From Halalkalibacter urbisdiaboli (GTDB taxonomy: Bacteria; Bacillota; Bacilli; Bacillales; Bacillaceae_D), in NCBI RefSeq assembly GCF_002156385.1, contig NZ_MVJM01000005.1, positions 40,267-101,493 of the forward strand: a DNA stretch of 61,227 bases, read 5' to 3'. Positions within the stretch are counted from its first letter, which is position 1, and each line of letters starts with the position of its first letter. Positions 1 to 8,073 of the stretch are shown one piece after another. The notes beneath the pieces are model-generated. The model was not told the DNA's origin and searched no databases. It worked only from the letters and a program-made list of their open reading frames with translations. The position numbers and the translations under genes were made by a program.

Positions 1-170
1 ATGTCTCCTCTAAAAAAGCGGACGGGATGGGAGGGCCGACTCCTGCAGGAGGAAGGGCAGGTGGAAATCCACCGGCGGAGCCGGTTAGTTCCACGCCCGC
101 CTGCGGAAAGCGTGCCCCCCATCCCGGGAGCGGATTCGAAGCGACTAATCATGGCAACCCCCTCTCTAAT
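1..170. repeat. GC-rich intergenic repeat-like element
   Basis: The first ~150 bases are far richer in G+C than anything else in the window. They contain short inverted segments such as GGAAATCC and CCGGCGGAGCCGG, and they end near GGGAGCGGATTCGAAGCGAC. Similar GC-rich, structure-forming extragenic repeats are common in Bacillus genomes, and I infer this is one. An open frame runs through it on the plus strand, but it has no ribosome binding site and low-complexity content, so I do not call it a gene. The left edge is cut by the window. Confidence 0.5.
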
Positions 171-178
171 CACAAAAA

Positions 179-240
179 AGCCTGTCGACGCGAGACTTTG
201 TCGACAGGCTGAAAGCTTGTTTTGAAAAAAACAAGCTTTA
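179..240. terminator. Two consecutive hairpins, probable terminators
   Basis: AGCCTGTCGAC (179-189) pairs perfectly with GTCGACAGGCT (200-210). Immediately after it, AAAGCTTGTTTT (212-223) pairs with AAAACAAGCTTT (228-239). Both are flanked by A or T runs, as expected for factor-independent terminators working in either direction. They separate the GC-rich repeat from the nitroreductase gene. Confidence 0.6.
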
Positions 241-382
241 GTATAAGTTAATTGAATCATTTTTTTATAATAAAGTTTGATCATTTACTACCTGTGCTCC
301 TCCACAATTGCGCCCAATTACGGAATAAGAATAACATATTTCTATGTCTGCCTATTTTATATAATCATATTCTTTAAGAACA

Positions 383-1009
383 CTAAAATATTTCATTTCT
401 AAACATTACCTTATTTACATTATGTCTTACGGTATTATGACCGGCTTTAGTACCTTTACCAATAGCTATAAGCATAACATCTAAATATCTTTCAGAAATA
501 TTTAAGATTGCTTTTAATTTCTTAGAATCATAGCCAGACATGGTAATCGTTTCAAAACCAGCTTCATTTGCTAACAAAATTAATGACATTGACGCAAGGC
601 TTACATCTCTAGTTAATTCTAGCTTTAGATCTTCATTTGATTTATTTTCATAATATTTTATTGCAGCATTCGCTAGATAATCTCTTAGCGATTCATCAAA
701 AAAACCTGCTTGAAAGCCTTCTTCATGTATTTTAATAATATTATTTTTATCAAACGCTTGATAATCACCCAACATAACAATTAAAGTTGAAGCTTCTACC
801 ACTTGTTGTTGATTAAAAGCTATAGGTAGCAATAAATTTCTTAAGTCTGGATCATCAATAATTAGGTATCGAGTTGCTTGAATATTATTTCCGTTAGGTG
901 ACTTACTTGCACTTTCAATTAATGAGATTAGAATTTCTGAACTTATTTTATAACTTGAATCATAATGTCTAACTGAACGTCTTTTTTCTAAAATACTTTT
1001 TACACTCAT
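383..1009 (-). CDS. Nitroreductase family protein
   Basis: A 208-residue protein of the FMN-dependent nitroreductase fold, close to the usual family length. The N-terminus has the KRRSVRHYD motif (about residues 9-17) that contacts FMN phosphate, followed by SPNGNNIQ (about 37-44), the family's conserved substrate/FMN loop. Such enzymes use NAD(P)H to reduce nitro-compounds, quinones or flavins in the cytosol; the real substrate cannot be read from sequence. CGGAG lies upstream of the ATG. It is transcribed away from an HxlR regulator 125 bp off. That arrangement is typical where the regulator senses an electrophile and controls the reductase. Confidence 0.85.
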   Translation of the reverse strand: MSVKSILEKRRSVRHYDSSYKISSEILISLIESASKSPNGNNIQATRYLIIDDPDLRNLLLPIAFNQQQVVEASTLIVMLGDYQAFDKNNIIKIHEEGFQAGFFDESLRDYLANAAIKYYENKSNEDLKLELTRDVSLASMSLILLANEAGFETITMSGYDSKKLKAILNISERYLDVMLIAIGKGTKAGHNTVRHNVNKVMFRNEIF

Positions 1010-1101
1010 TATATCAACTCCGAAAAATTTTTATTTATTGCTTCTTTAATTATAGTTAGCAATAATAAATATGAAAATAACGCACAAAAATGTGGTATAG
1101 C

Positions 1102-1113
1102 CACTTTAAAGTG
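1102..1113. promoter_or_regulatory. 12-bp palindrome upstream of the HxlR gene
   Basis: CACTTTAAAGTG is a perfect palindrome 21 bp before the chosen HxlR start and within the divergent intergenic region. A self-operator for the HxlR protein is plausible, but binding is inferred. Confidence 0.35.
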
Positions 1114-1134
1114 CCTATTCAGGAGGGTCAGTAC

Positions 1135-1485
1135 ATGGTTAACTATAATACGGGAATCAACATTTTTATGAACATTGCAGGTGGAAAATGGAAATGTTTA
1201 ATACTCTTTTTCTTGAGTCAAAAGTCAGTAAGGACAAAAGAGTTTTACGAATTAATACCTGGGATTACACAAAAAGTCTTAACAGATCAATTGAAACAGT
1301 TAGAAAGAGATGGACTTGTACGAAGAGAAATATTTAAAGAAGTACCACCAAAAGTAGAATACAGCTTAACTGATCTAGGAAGATCATTTGTACCAGTATT
1401 AAACACAATGTGTGAATGGGGTAATAAGTATGCAATTATAAAAGGAATAGATAACGATCAACAAATTCATTGTGATCATAATTAA
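1135..1485 (+). CDS. HxlR-family winged-helix transcriptional regulator
   Basis: I start this at ATG 1135, which has AGGAGG at 1121-1126, giving 116 residues, a normal HxlR length. An in-frame ATG at 1090 lacks a ribosome binding site. The core has GGKWKCLILFFL, then a recognition helix in PGITQKVLTDQLKQLERDGL and a wing region ending VEYSLTDLG, all classic HxlR. These dimeric regulators often respond to aldehydes, quinones or thiol stress. The protein has two cysteines (in WKC and MCEW), so thiol sensing is possible but unproven. The divergent nitroreductase is the likely target. Confidence 0.88.
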   Translation: MVNYNTGINIFMNIAGGKWKCLILFFLSQKSVRTKEFYELIPGITQKVLTDQLKQLERDGLVRREIFKEVPPKVEYSLTDLGRSFVPVLNTMCEWGNKYAIIKGIDNDQQIHCDHN

Positions 1486-1655
1486 ACCTAAATTTCACCT
1501 AATGGTTTCCCTCTTAATAATTTCAAAGTCAATTATTAAAAATAATTTTTTTAGCAGGTAAACAAATCGAAAACTATATGATAAGAATGGTGTCAACCTT
1601 AAATCGTTTGTAAGAGCGATAAATTAAAACGAACATAAGGATAGTGGAAAAGAAT

Positions 1656-1684
1656 AAAAAGGGGACGGACTGGTCCCCTTTTTA
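1656..1684. terminator. Bidirectional terminator
   Basis: AAAAAGGGGAC (1656-1666) pairs with GTCCCCTTTTT (1673-1683). T runs on both strands let it end the HxlR transcript from the left and the MarR-rhodanese-EVE operon from the right. Confidence 0.85.
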
Positions 1685-1720
1685 ATAAACTATTGATTAT
1701 CCGCTTTTTGATGGGATGGA

Positions 1721-2149
1721 TTACGATATTAGCATACGATTACATATTCTTTTGAAGTCTTGTTCATTTATCTCTATATGACCAAATCTGAAGAGGTGTC
1801 CCCAACGCTTTTTATTTTTTATAAATGAGAGAGATGGTATAAGTGGATGGATTGATGTTTCTGTACAGTTCATAAACATTATATTTCTCCTGAATGGTAT
1901 AAAACCATTTCCCATATCAAATTGGTAAACATTATCGTCAACCACTCTTCCTACAGCAGTAAATTTCTGATAAGGTATGTTTTCTTTCAACCGCTCTTTA
2001 GGAGAATAATAAAGAATCCAATCACCAGCACTCATCTTTCTTAAAGGTTTTTCCTTACCGTGACATAGTTGTGCAAATCCTCCCTCGACGCCTTTGATTA
2101 CGTGATCACGAGAGGCTACTCCAATCCAATATCTAGTATTCATTTGCAT
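1721..2149 (-). CDS. EVE domain-containing protein
   Basis: About 142 residues from the ATG at 2149, five bases beyond the upstream rhodanese stop. A TTG at 2173 in the same frame would overlap that gene and has no clear ribosome binding site. The N-terminus, RYWIGVASRDHV then GGFAQLCHGK and GDWILYYSP, is the EVE fold (PUA-like superfamily), which in related proteins binds modified bases in RNA or DNA. The C-terminal half (FGHIEINEQDF) is also typical. It is the last gene of a three-gene operon with a MarR regulator and a rhodanese. Its substrate is unknown. Confidence 0.8.
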   Translation of the reverse strand: MQMNTRYWIGVASRDHVIKGVEGGFAQLCHGKEKPLRKMSAGDWILYYSPKERLKENIPYQKFTAVGRVVDDNVYQFDMGNGFIPFRRNIMFMNCTETSIHPLIPSLSFIKNKKRWGHLFRFGHIEINEQDFKRICNRMLIS

Positions 2150-2153
2150 TGAA

Positions 2154-2552
2154 TTAACATCCACAACTGTCAATATCTGCTTGGTTTGCGCCTTGCATTA
2201 ATTCTGAAACGGGAAAGTTCATTTCTTGCCAAGCGGCAATACCACCAGCTAACTCTTTGACATTATAATCTCTTTCTAATAAGAGTTTTGCTACTTTTGC
2301 TGCAGTATTGCACCAAACATCCCAGCAATAAACAATAATTTCTTTCTCTTTTGGTATTTCATTTAAACGATGTTGGAGTTCTTGTTCGGGTATAACCTTA
2401 GCACCTTTAATAGTTGTATTTCTTAATTCTTGTGGACCGTTTCTTACGTCAATTAAGAAGTGTTTTTCAGGATTCATTTTAGCCGACTTTAAGTAATCCA
2501 TTGGACTAATTGTTGCTTGTAGACGTAAATTAAAATAGTCAAGTGCAGTCAT
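2154..2552 (-). CDS. Rhodanese-like domain protein
   Basis: A 132-residue single rhodanese domain. FLIDVRNGP (about 32-40) is the family's first conserved segment. The active-site loop is YCWDVWCNTAAK (about 75-86), with the catalytic cysteine in YCWD and a second cysteine in WCN. The C-terminal GGIAAWQ motif is present. The loop lacks the arginine of classical thiosulfate sulfurtransferases and resembles a Bacillus subgroup with CWDxWC. The C-terminus ends CGC. AAGGAGG precedes the ATG. The reading frame overlaps the upstream MarR gene by 14 bases, so translation is probably coupled. A sulfur-transfer or thiol-repair role is inferred. Confidence 0.82.
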   Translation of the reverse strand: MTALDYFNLRLQATISPMDYLKSAKMNPEKHFLIDVRNGPQELRNTTIKGAKVIPEQELQHRLNEIPKEKEIIVYCWDVWCNTAAKVAKLLLERDYNVKELAGGIAAWQEMNFPVSELMQGANQADIDSCGC

Positions 2553-2991
2553 AAAATTTACCTCCTTGATTTTGTAATGAACTCCAAACCTTTAACAGTG
2601 TAATCTTAAGTGATTGTTTTTCCTGTTCGTTAAGGGTGAACAAAACTTCTGATTCAGTATTTAATAGAAATCCCCAACAGGTCTCTAAAACACTATTTCC
2701 TTCCTCGGTAATTAGAAGACTGTAGGCTCGTCGGTCATTAGGGTTTTTAGTTCTTTCAACAAATTGTAATTTTTCTAGGTGATCAACATGGCTCACCATT
2801 GTTGTTCGATCGATATGTAGTTTTTCAGCAATAAGTTTTTGTGTTGAGTAAGGATTTTCTTTAACAAATAAGAGTACCCCATATTGTCTTGCATCGATAT
2901 TAAAGGGGGTCAGCGTCTCAGCAAACTTATTTTCCATCTGTTGTAGAATTTTCCCGAATAAAAATCCATATGATTGGTTTAACTTCGTCAC
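2539..2991 (-). CDS. MarR-family transcriptional regulator
   Basis: A 150-residue MarR protein starting at GTG 2991, which is preceded by AAGGAGGTGAT at good spacing; the GTG 9 bases further upstream lies inside that site. The winged helix is complete: QKLIAEKLHIDRTTMVSHVDHLEKL, then the DRRAYSLLITEEG wing (about residues 89-101). There is one Cys in the C-terminal dimer region (LETCWGF). It heads an operon with a rhodanese and an EVE protein. A palindrome overlapping its promoter suggests it represses its own operon. The inducing ligand is unknown. Confidence 0.88.
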   Translation of the reverse strand: MTKLNQSYGFLFGKILQQMENKFAETLTPFNIDARQYGVLLFVKENPYSTQKLIAEKLHIDRTTMVSHVDHLEKLQFVERTKNPNDRRAYSLLITEEGNSVLETCWGFLLNTESEVLFTLNEQEKQSLKITLLKVWSSLQNQGGKFYDCT

Positions 2992-3009
2992 AAAAATCAC
3001 CTCCTTAAT

Positions 3010-3042
3010 TAGTCAGTATAATATATAATCAGTATAACTGAT
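3010..3042 (-). promoter_or_regulatory. Probable MarR operator
   Basis: ATCAGT-ATA-ACTGAT (3028-3042) is a perfect interrupted palindrome, and TCAGTATAA occurs again 16 bp away (3013-3021). They sit 19-51 bp upstream of the MarR start, where the promoter should be. This is the usual layout for MarR autorepression; binding is inferred. Confidence 0.5.
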
Positions 3043-3250
3043 CAATTACCGAAAAACAACCTAAGTATTATAAGTGAATATACAGAGTTACAAATAAATT
3101 AAGGTACGTTCCTGAACAGGGACGCATTTTGATAAATCTCACCGTAGGAAATAAATGTTAACATAGAAAAAAGAACGGTGTATTCAAACTATTGATACAG
3201 GTGGAACGACAATAAAATATAAAGCACTAAAAAGGCGGAGGCTGATTAAA

Positions 3251-3610
3251 ATGGCAACTGAAAAGACTCTTAAAGAGCGTTTAAAAGTATTGGAGGAAAG
3301 TCACTTAAAACCAGAAATCCGTACATCTAGTCAGAATTTAGATGAATTATTGACAGATGATTTTTTTGAAATTGGAAGTTCAGGGAATATTTATTACAAA
3401 AAGGATTGTGTTGGTAAGGGTGGCGTAGGTGTTCGAGAAATGTACCTTCATGATTTTGAAATTCACCCTTTGGCTTGTGACGTTGTGTTAACCACATACC
3501 GAATTAAGGATGAAACACGAAAACAGGACACTTTACGAAGTTCAATTTGGAAAATGATAGAAGGTAAATGGCAATTGTATTTTCATCAAGGAACGATCAC
3601 TAAAACATAA
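3251..3610 (+). CDS. DUF4440/SnoaL-like (NTF2-fold) protein
   Basis: A 119-residue protein with a DUF4440-type layout: an N-terminal helix with EESHLKPEIR, then LDELLTDDFFEIGSSG, and a C-terminal strand SSIWKMIEGKWQLYFHQGT. This NTF2-like fold is a small alpha+beta barrel found in isomerases, hydrolases and stand-alone proteins of unknown role. AAGGCGGAGG lies upstream of the ATG. It stands alone between the MarR operon and the c-di-GMP gene. No catalytic residue can be assigned with confidence. Confidence 0.75.
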   Translation: MATEKTLKERLKVLEESHLKPEIRTSSQNLDELLTDDFFEIGSSGNIYYKKDCVGKGGVGVREMYLHDFEIHPLACDVVLTTYRIKDETRKQDTLRSSIWKMIEGKWQLYFHQGTITKT

Positions 3611-3916
3611 TCATCGCACACCATTTAAAGTAACAGGTTGAATCGTCATCAAGTTTGATTTATTTCGCTGGTAATATACTCCTTTTCTAAGGTGCTGACT
3701 ATTTATATTTGGATTCATAGATATTTTAAAGTCAAGGTTGAGAGCGTTTTTACAAGGGAAATTGATTTAAACTATTTATTCTAGAAGACCTAAATCTACT
3801 CATTTTTTATCTATCAATCTCTTTAAAAATCATGCATAATATGTCTAAAGATAGTTTTATTGTCGCCATTTAGGGGAACATGATACAAAACAACTTAGTA
3901 GAGTAGGGTATTCATC
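3611..3916. other. Gene-free stretch, 306 bp
   Basis: AT-rich intergenic DNA. I see no convincing terminator, RNA structure or coding remnant. The promoter of the downstream GGDEF-EAL gene must lie here, but I cannot place it with confidence. Confidence 0.4.
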
Positions 3917-6718
3917 ATGTTAAATAATCGACTAAACGACCATTTACAAAAGATCATTCAAGCCAGCCCTGATATTATTGTCTTAAAAGATGTGGAGGGT
4001 CGCTGGTTACAAACGAATAAACGTACGCTTGAGATTTTTAGTATTGATGAGAATCGCTATAAAGGGAAAACGGAACTAGAATTAGGAGAGATGTTTCCTA
4101 AGTTAGCGAGGTTTGTTCCGACCTTTATCGAGTCTGATCGTCTAGCATGGGAAAAAGGCGAGAAAATTCAAAGCGAAGAATTAATATCGATTGATGGAAC
4201 AGAGTGTGTGTTTGAAGTGGTAAAGGTTCCTATTTACGATAAAAATGGAACACCTGAAGCGATAGTCGTTCTAGGTAGGGACATCACAGAACGGATGGAA
4301 AGTGAGCAACGCTATAAATCATTATTTACACAGCATCCAAACGGGGTATACTCACTTGATTTAAATGGTCACTTTTTAGATATTAACCAAAAAATTGAAC
4401 GATTAAGTGGCTATACAAAAGACGAGTTGCTTGGAGCTAACTTTTCTCCGTTGATTGCGCCTGAAGACCTTCAAGTCGTATTAGAGTTGTTTAATGAAGT
4501 GAAAAAAGGGTATGCACAAAAGCACGAAGTTCAAATCGTTCGTAAGGATGGTCAAAGACGAGAGGTCTATTTAACAACGATTCCAGCAATATTGAATGGG
4601 AAAGTAATCGGTATCCAAGGCATTGCCCAGGATATTACTGAGAAAAAAAGGGCGTTTCATGAAGTAGAAGAGTTAAAACGAGTGTTACAGGAGACTGTAC
4701 GCCAGCAACAAGGCTTGATTTTTACCTTTATTAAAAAAGACAATCTATTTATCCATACTCTCTGTGATGGAGAGCTTCTATACAAAGCAGGGTTAATCCC
4801 TATGGATGTGGAAGGGAAGACATTGGAGCAATTCTTAGGGGCAGAAGAGGCAAAAGTTAAAGTAGATTATTATGAGCGTGCTTGGTCTGGAGAAGAAGTC
4901 ACGTATGAAGGCTGTATCGGAAATGGAATCGTCGAATATTTTGCATCCTTACGCCCGATATATCGTAATGGTGAAGTCGCCGAAGTGATTGGATCGGCAA
5001 TCGATATTTCGGAACGGAAACAAGCTGAACGCGCATTAAAAGAAAGTGAGGAACGTTACCGAATCATTGCTGAAAACTCTTCTGACATGATTCGAATTAT
5101 TGACCGAGAGGGATCCTTAGTATACGCCTCACCAGCCAATCAGCGGATATTAGGCTTTCGTCCTGAACAGCTTGTCGGAAAAACGATCTTCCCAATTATT
5201 CATCCCGCCGATGAAAAAGCGGCGCGTGCTGCCTTGGAGCAAGTTTTGTCTACTAGAGAAAGTGTCTCAGCAACGTGTCGATATCAAACCGTGAAACAAG
5301 AGTGGAAATGGCTCGAAAGTACATTATCCCCAGTCGTAGAGGGAGAGACGGTTACTTCAATCGTCGTCGTGTCTAGAGACGTAACCGAACGTAAACGGTT
5401 AGAAGAACAACTCCGACATATGGCGTATCATGATACATTAACAGGGTTACCAAATCGCCGGAAATTTGATGAGGATATTCAACGTGAAATCGAAATGGCA
5501 AACAAGCAAAACGAAAAACTTGCCTTGCTTTATTTTGATGTGGACCGGTTCAAAGTAATTAACGATACCCTTGGTCATAACACGGGAGATTTACTTTTAG
5601 CTGCCGTCGCAAAAAGATTGCAGGTGATCATACGTAAAGAGGATCTATTTGCTCGAATGGGTGGAGATGAATTTGCAGTATTAATTCGCAATGTGCCAAA
5701 TATCGAGTTTGTTAAAGAGACGGCAAATCGAATTTTAACGTTGCTAAGGGATACCTTTACCATCGAAGGAAACGAAATGAATGTCACCACAAGTATCGGA
5801 ATTAGTCTCTTCCCTGAGCATAGTGAGACGCAAGAAGACTTGTTGAAACAGGCCGACCGAGCGATGTATCACTCGAAGGAGAAAGGAAAAAACAACTATC
5901 AATTTTACGCAGTAGAAGAAAGTAAGAAACAGCGGTTAGGTAACCTTTATCTTGAAAATGATTTACGAAAAGCGATTACTAATCAAGAATTGTCGCTTGT
6001 CTATCAGCCGATTGTTGATGCGAAGACGAATCGAATGAGCGCTTGTGAAGCGCTTCTGCGGTGGTCGCATCCGAAATGTGGCATGATCCCTCCTGATGAA
6101 TTTATTGCGATAGCCGAGGAAAATGGTCTCATTATCCCAATAGGCGAGTGGGTAATACGAGAAGTGTGTAAACAATATAAGCATTGGGAAACAAAAGGCT
6201 ATCCTCCGATTCGAATGGCGATTAACCTCTCCTTAAAGCAAATGTTGAATAAGGGATTTTTGGAACTAGTTGACTCTATCTTAAATGAATATAACGTTAA
6301 TCCAGCAGTCATTGAATTTGAAATCACGGAAAGTGTCATGATGAAAGAGTTAGATTCAACCGTGAAACTTTTAAAGGAGTTTAAAAACAAAGGAATTTCT
6401 TTTGCGATAGATGACTTCGGCACGGGTTATTCGTCACTTGCGCGTTTAAAACGGTTTCCGATTGATATCATAAAGATAGACCGGAGCTTTATAAAGGATA
6501 TATGTGTGGACAAGGACGATAAAGCAATTACAGCATCGATTATTTCGATGGGAAGGCATTTAAATTTAACCATAGTTGCTGAAGGTGTAGAAACAAATGA
6601 GCAATTGGCATTATTGAGAGAAATGGACTGTGACCGATACCAAGGCTATTATTTTGCTCGACCGTTATCAGGAGAGCAATTAGAGCAACTTTTTATCACA
6701 CCTGTCGATAAAGGATAA
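3917..6718 (+). CDS. Multi-PAS GGDEF-EAL cyclic-di-GMP signalling protein
   Basis: A 933-residue soluble protein with no membrane segment. It has four PAS-type sensor modules (roughly residues 10-125, 130-245, 260-370 and 375-495), each closing with a typical PAC segment such as GRDITER, AQDITEK, AIDISER or SRDVTER. A GGDEF domain (about 505-660) and an EAL domain (about 680-925) follow. The cyclase motif GGDEF (582-586) is intact, and the inhibitory I-site RKED (573-576) sits exactly five residues before it. The EAL domain keeps EALLRW (711-716), DDFGTGYSS and VAEGVET, so phosphodiesterase activity is also possible. Both activities may be present, with PAS ligands setting the balance. A terminator overlaps its 3' end. 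Confidence 0.92.
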   Translation: MLNNRLNDHLQKIIQASPDIIVLKDVEGRWLQTNKRTLEIFSIDENRYKGKTELELGEMFPKLARFVPTFIESDRLAWEKGEKIQSEELISIDGTECVFEVVKVPIYDKNGTPEAIVVLGRDITERMESEQRYKSLFTQHPNGVYSLDLNGHFLDINQKIERLSGYTKDELLGANFSPLIAPEDLQVVLELFNEVKKGYAQKHEVQIVRKDGQRREVYLTTIPAILNGKVIGIQGIAQDITEKKRAFHEVEELKRVLQETVRQQQGLIFTFIKKDNLFIHTLCDGELLYKAGLIPMDVEGKTLEQFLGAEEAKVKVDYYERAWSGEEVTYEGCIGNGIVEYFASLRPIYRNGEVAEVIGSAIDISERKQAERALKESEERYRIIAENSSDMIRIIDREGSLVYASPANQRILGFRPEQLVGKTIFPIIHPADEKAARAALEQVLSTRESVSATCRYQTVKQEWKWLESTLSPVVEGETVTSIVVVSRDVTERKRLEEQLRHMAYHDTLTGLPNRRKFDEDIQREIEMANKQNEKLALLYFDVDRFKVINDTLGHNTGDLLLAAVAKRLQVIIRKEDLFARMGGDEFAVLIRNVPNIEFVKETANRILTLLRDTFTIEGNEMNVTTSIGISLFPEHSETQEDLLKQADRAMYHSKEKGKNNYQFYAVEESKKQRLGNLYLENDLRKAITNQELSLVYQPIVDAKTNRMSACEALLRWSHPKCGMIPPDEFIAIAEENGLIIPIGEWVIREVCKQYKHWETKGYPPIRMAINLSLKQMLNKGFLELVDSILNEYNVNPAVIEFEITESVMMKELDSTVKLLKEFKNKGISFAIDDFGTGYSSLARLKRFPIDIIKIDRSFIKDICVDKDDKAITASIISMGRHLNLTIVAEGVETNEQLALLREMDCDRYQGYYFARPLSGEQLEQLFITPVDKG

Positions 6719-6741
6719 TATCCAATCGACAGGTGTTTTTT
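6698..6741 (+). terminator. Terminator overlapping the end of the GGDEF-EAL gene
   Basis: ACACCTGTCGAT (6698-6709) pairs perfectly with ATCGACAGGTGT (6725-6736), followed by a T run. The left arm lies inside the last codons of the preceding gene. Confidence 0.85.
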
Positions 6742-6744
6742 CGA

Positions 6745-6773
6745 TTGATAAAAAGCCTGATATACTATATAGT
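6745..6773 (+). promoter_or_regulatory. Candidate SigA promoter for the Toprim gene
   Basis: TTGATA (6745-6750) is followed after 17 bp by TATAGT (6768-6773). Alternatively, TGATATACT (6758-6766) is an extended -10 element. Either would serve the small Toprim gene that follows. Confidence 0.45.
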
Positions 6774-6798
6774 AAGGCGATGCAAAGGAATGAGGTCT

Positions 6799-7128
6799 AT
6801 GGAAGAAAAAGTATTAATTGTTGAAGGGAAAAGCGATCGGAAACGGGTTAACCACGTCTTGGCTGAACCTGTTTCGATTATTTGTACGTATGGCACATTA
6901 AGTGAAGAAAAACTAGAAACATTGATATTACCAATCGAAGACAAGGATGTTTACATTTTAGTGGATGCGGATGACTCGGGGGAAAAATTAAGAAAGCAGC
7001 TTAAAAGGGAATTACCAAACGCAACTCACCTTTACACACAAAAAGAATATGGACAAGTGGAAACAACGCCATTTGAATATCTAGCTGCTGTTTTAAGTGA
7101 GTATTTTGATGTAGCGCGAATGGAATAA
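6799..7128 (+). CDS. Toprim domain protein (YusF-like)
   Basis: I choose ATG 6799, with AAGGA at 6785-6789, giving 109 residues starting MEEKVLIVEGKSD; longer in-frame starts have worse spacing. KVLIVEGKSD carries the conserved Toprim glutamate, and YILVDADDSGEK carries the DxD pair, so the metal-binding core is complete. A stand-alone Toprim of this size resembles B. subtilis YusF, whose function is not established. Toprim domains act in primases, topoisomerases, RNase M5 and nucleases, so a nucleic-acid role is likely but unproven. Confidence 0.8.
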   Translation: MEEKVLIVEGKSDRKRVNHVLAEPVSIICTYGTLSEEKLETLILPIEDKDVYILVDADDSGEKLRKQLKRELPNATHLYTQKEYGQVETTPFEYLAAVLSEYFDVARME

Positions 7129-7412
7129 AGAAAGCGTGTCAGTTATTTAATAAAGACAGTTCCATATAAGAGGGAAAAAATGTTAAAATAGCGCTTAGAA
7201 GCAAAATGTGAAAATTTTTGTATGTGTTAGACAGTTTTGTCATTAAGTGTTATTGAGATTAAGGCTTTTACATTGTAAGTATTATAACAATCAAAGAGAT
7301 CAAATTGTGCAACCGGGATCAGCTTTTTACTTAGGTTCATAAATCAAATTTGGGAATCAATTGGTTGCTAGATTTAATACAATGTTCATCGTTGGAGTTA
7401 GGTGGGAAATAG

Positions 7413-8003
7413 ATGTTTAGCCTAAAACAAGAATCAGATAAGGCTATTATTGTTGTTCATGAAATATACGGAATTAATCAGCATATGAAACAAATATGTC
7501 AAGCCATGTCCGAATATAACGTTGATGTTTTCTGTCCGAATTTACTTACAAGGAATATTTCTTTTGATTATACAGAAGAAAAAATCGCTTATCGTAATTT
7601 TACTGAAAACATAGGTTTCCATTATGCTTCAAATAAAATTAAAACGACCATATCTCTACTAAAAGACGATTATAAAAAGGTATATATGGTTGGTTTTAGT
7701 GTTGGGGCAACGGTTGCGTGGTTGTGCAGTCAGGAAGAGTGTCTCGATGGAATAGTCGGATACTATGGTTCACGTATTAGGGATTATTCTAACATACATC
7801 CCTCCTGTCCAACAATGCTATTCTTCCCACAAACAGAGTCCTCGTTTATTGTAGATGAGTTTATTCCAACCATAAAGGACAAGAACGTCAAAATACATAA
7901 ATTTAATGGTAAACATGGTTTTAGTGACCCGTATTCTCCATATTATCATGAAAAGTCAGCTCAACAGGCCTTTCATGAAATGGTCAACTTCTTTCAGAGA
8001 TGA
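7413..8003 (+). CDS. Dienelactone hydrolase-like alpha/beta hydrolase
   Basis: A 196-residue alpha/beta hydrolase of the dienelactone hydrolase type. IIVVHEIYGIN (about 12-22) is the characteristic N-terminal motif. The nucleophile elbow reads GFSVGA (about 94-99) with serine rather than the cysteine of true dienelactone hydrolases. A C-terminal histidine lies in KHGFSDP (about 168-174). The acid residue is not obvious in the stretch around FPQTESSF. It stands alone, with an AGGTGGG site before the ATG. Function beyond small-ester hydrolysis cannot be predicted. Confidence 0.78.
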   Translation: MFSLKQESDKAIIVVHEIYGINQHMKQICQAMSEYNVDVFCPNLLTRNISFDYTEEKIAYRNFTENIGFHYASNKIKTTISLLKDDYKKVYMVGFSVGATVAWLCSQEECLDGIVGYYGSRIRDYSNIHPSCPTMLFFPQTESSFIVDEFIPTIKDKNVKIHKFNGKHGFSDPYSPYYHEKSAQQAFHEMVNFFQR

Positions 8004-8073
8004 CCATTAATGGATGTGAACAAGGTTAGTATGTTTACTACAAGGTATAAATGTTAAGAAAGGTGGGCTACAA

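Noticed and set aside
1-225. 74-codon frame at the window start
   Set aside because: It runs through a GC-rich repeat, has no ribosome binding site in view and ends inside a terminator hairpin.
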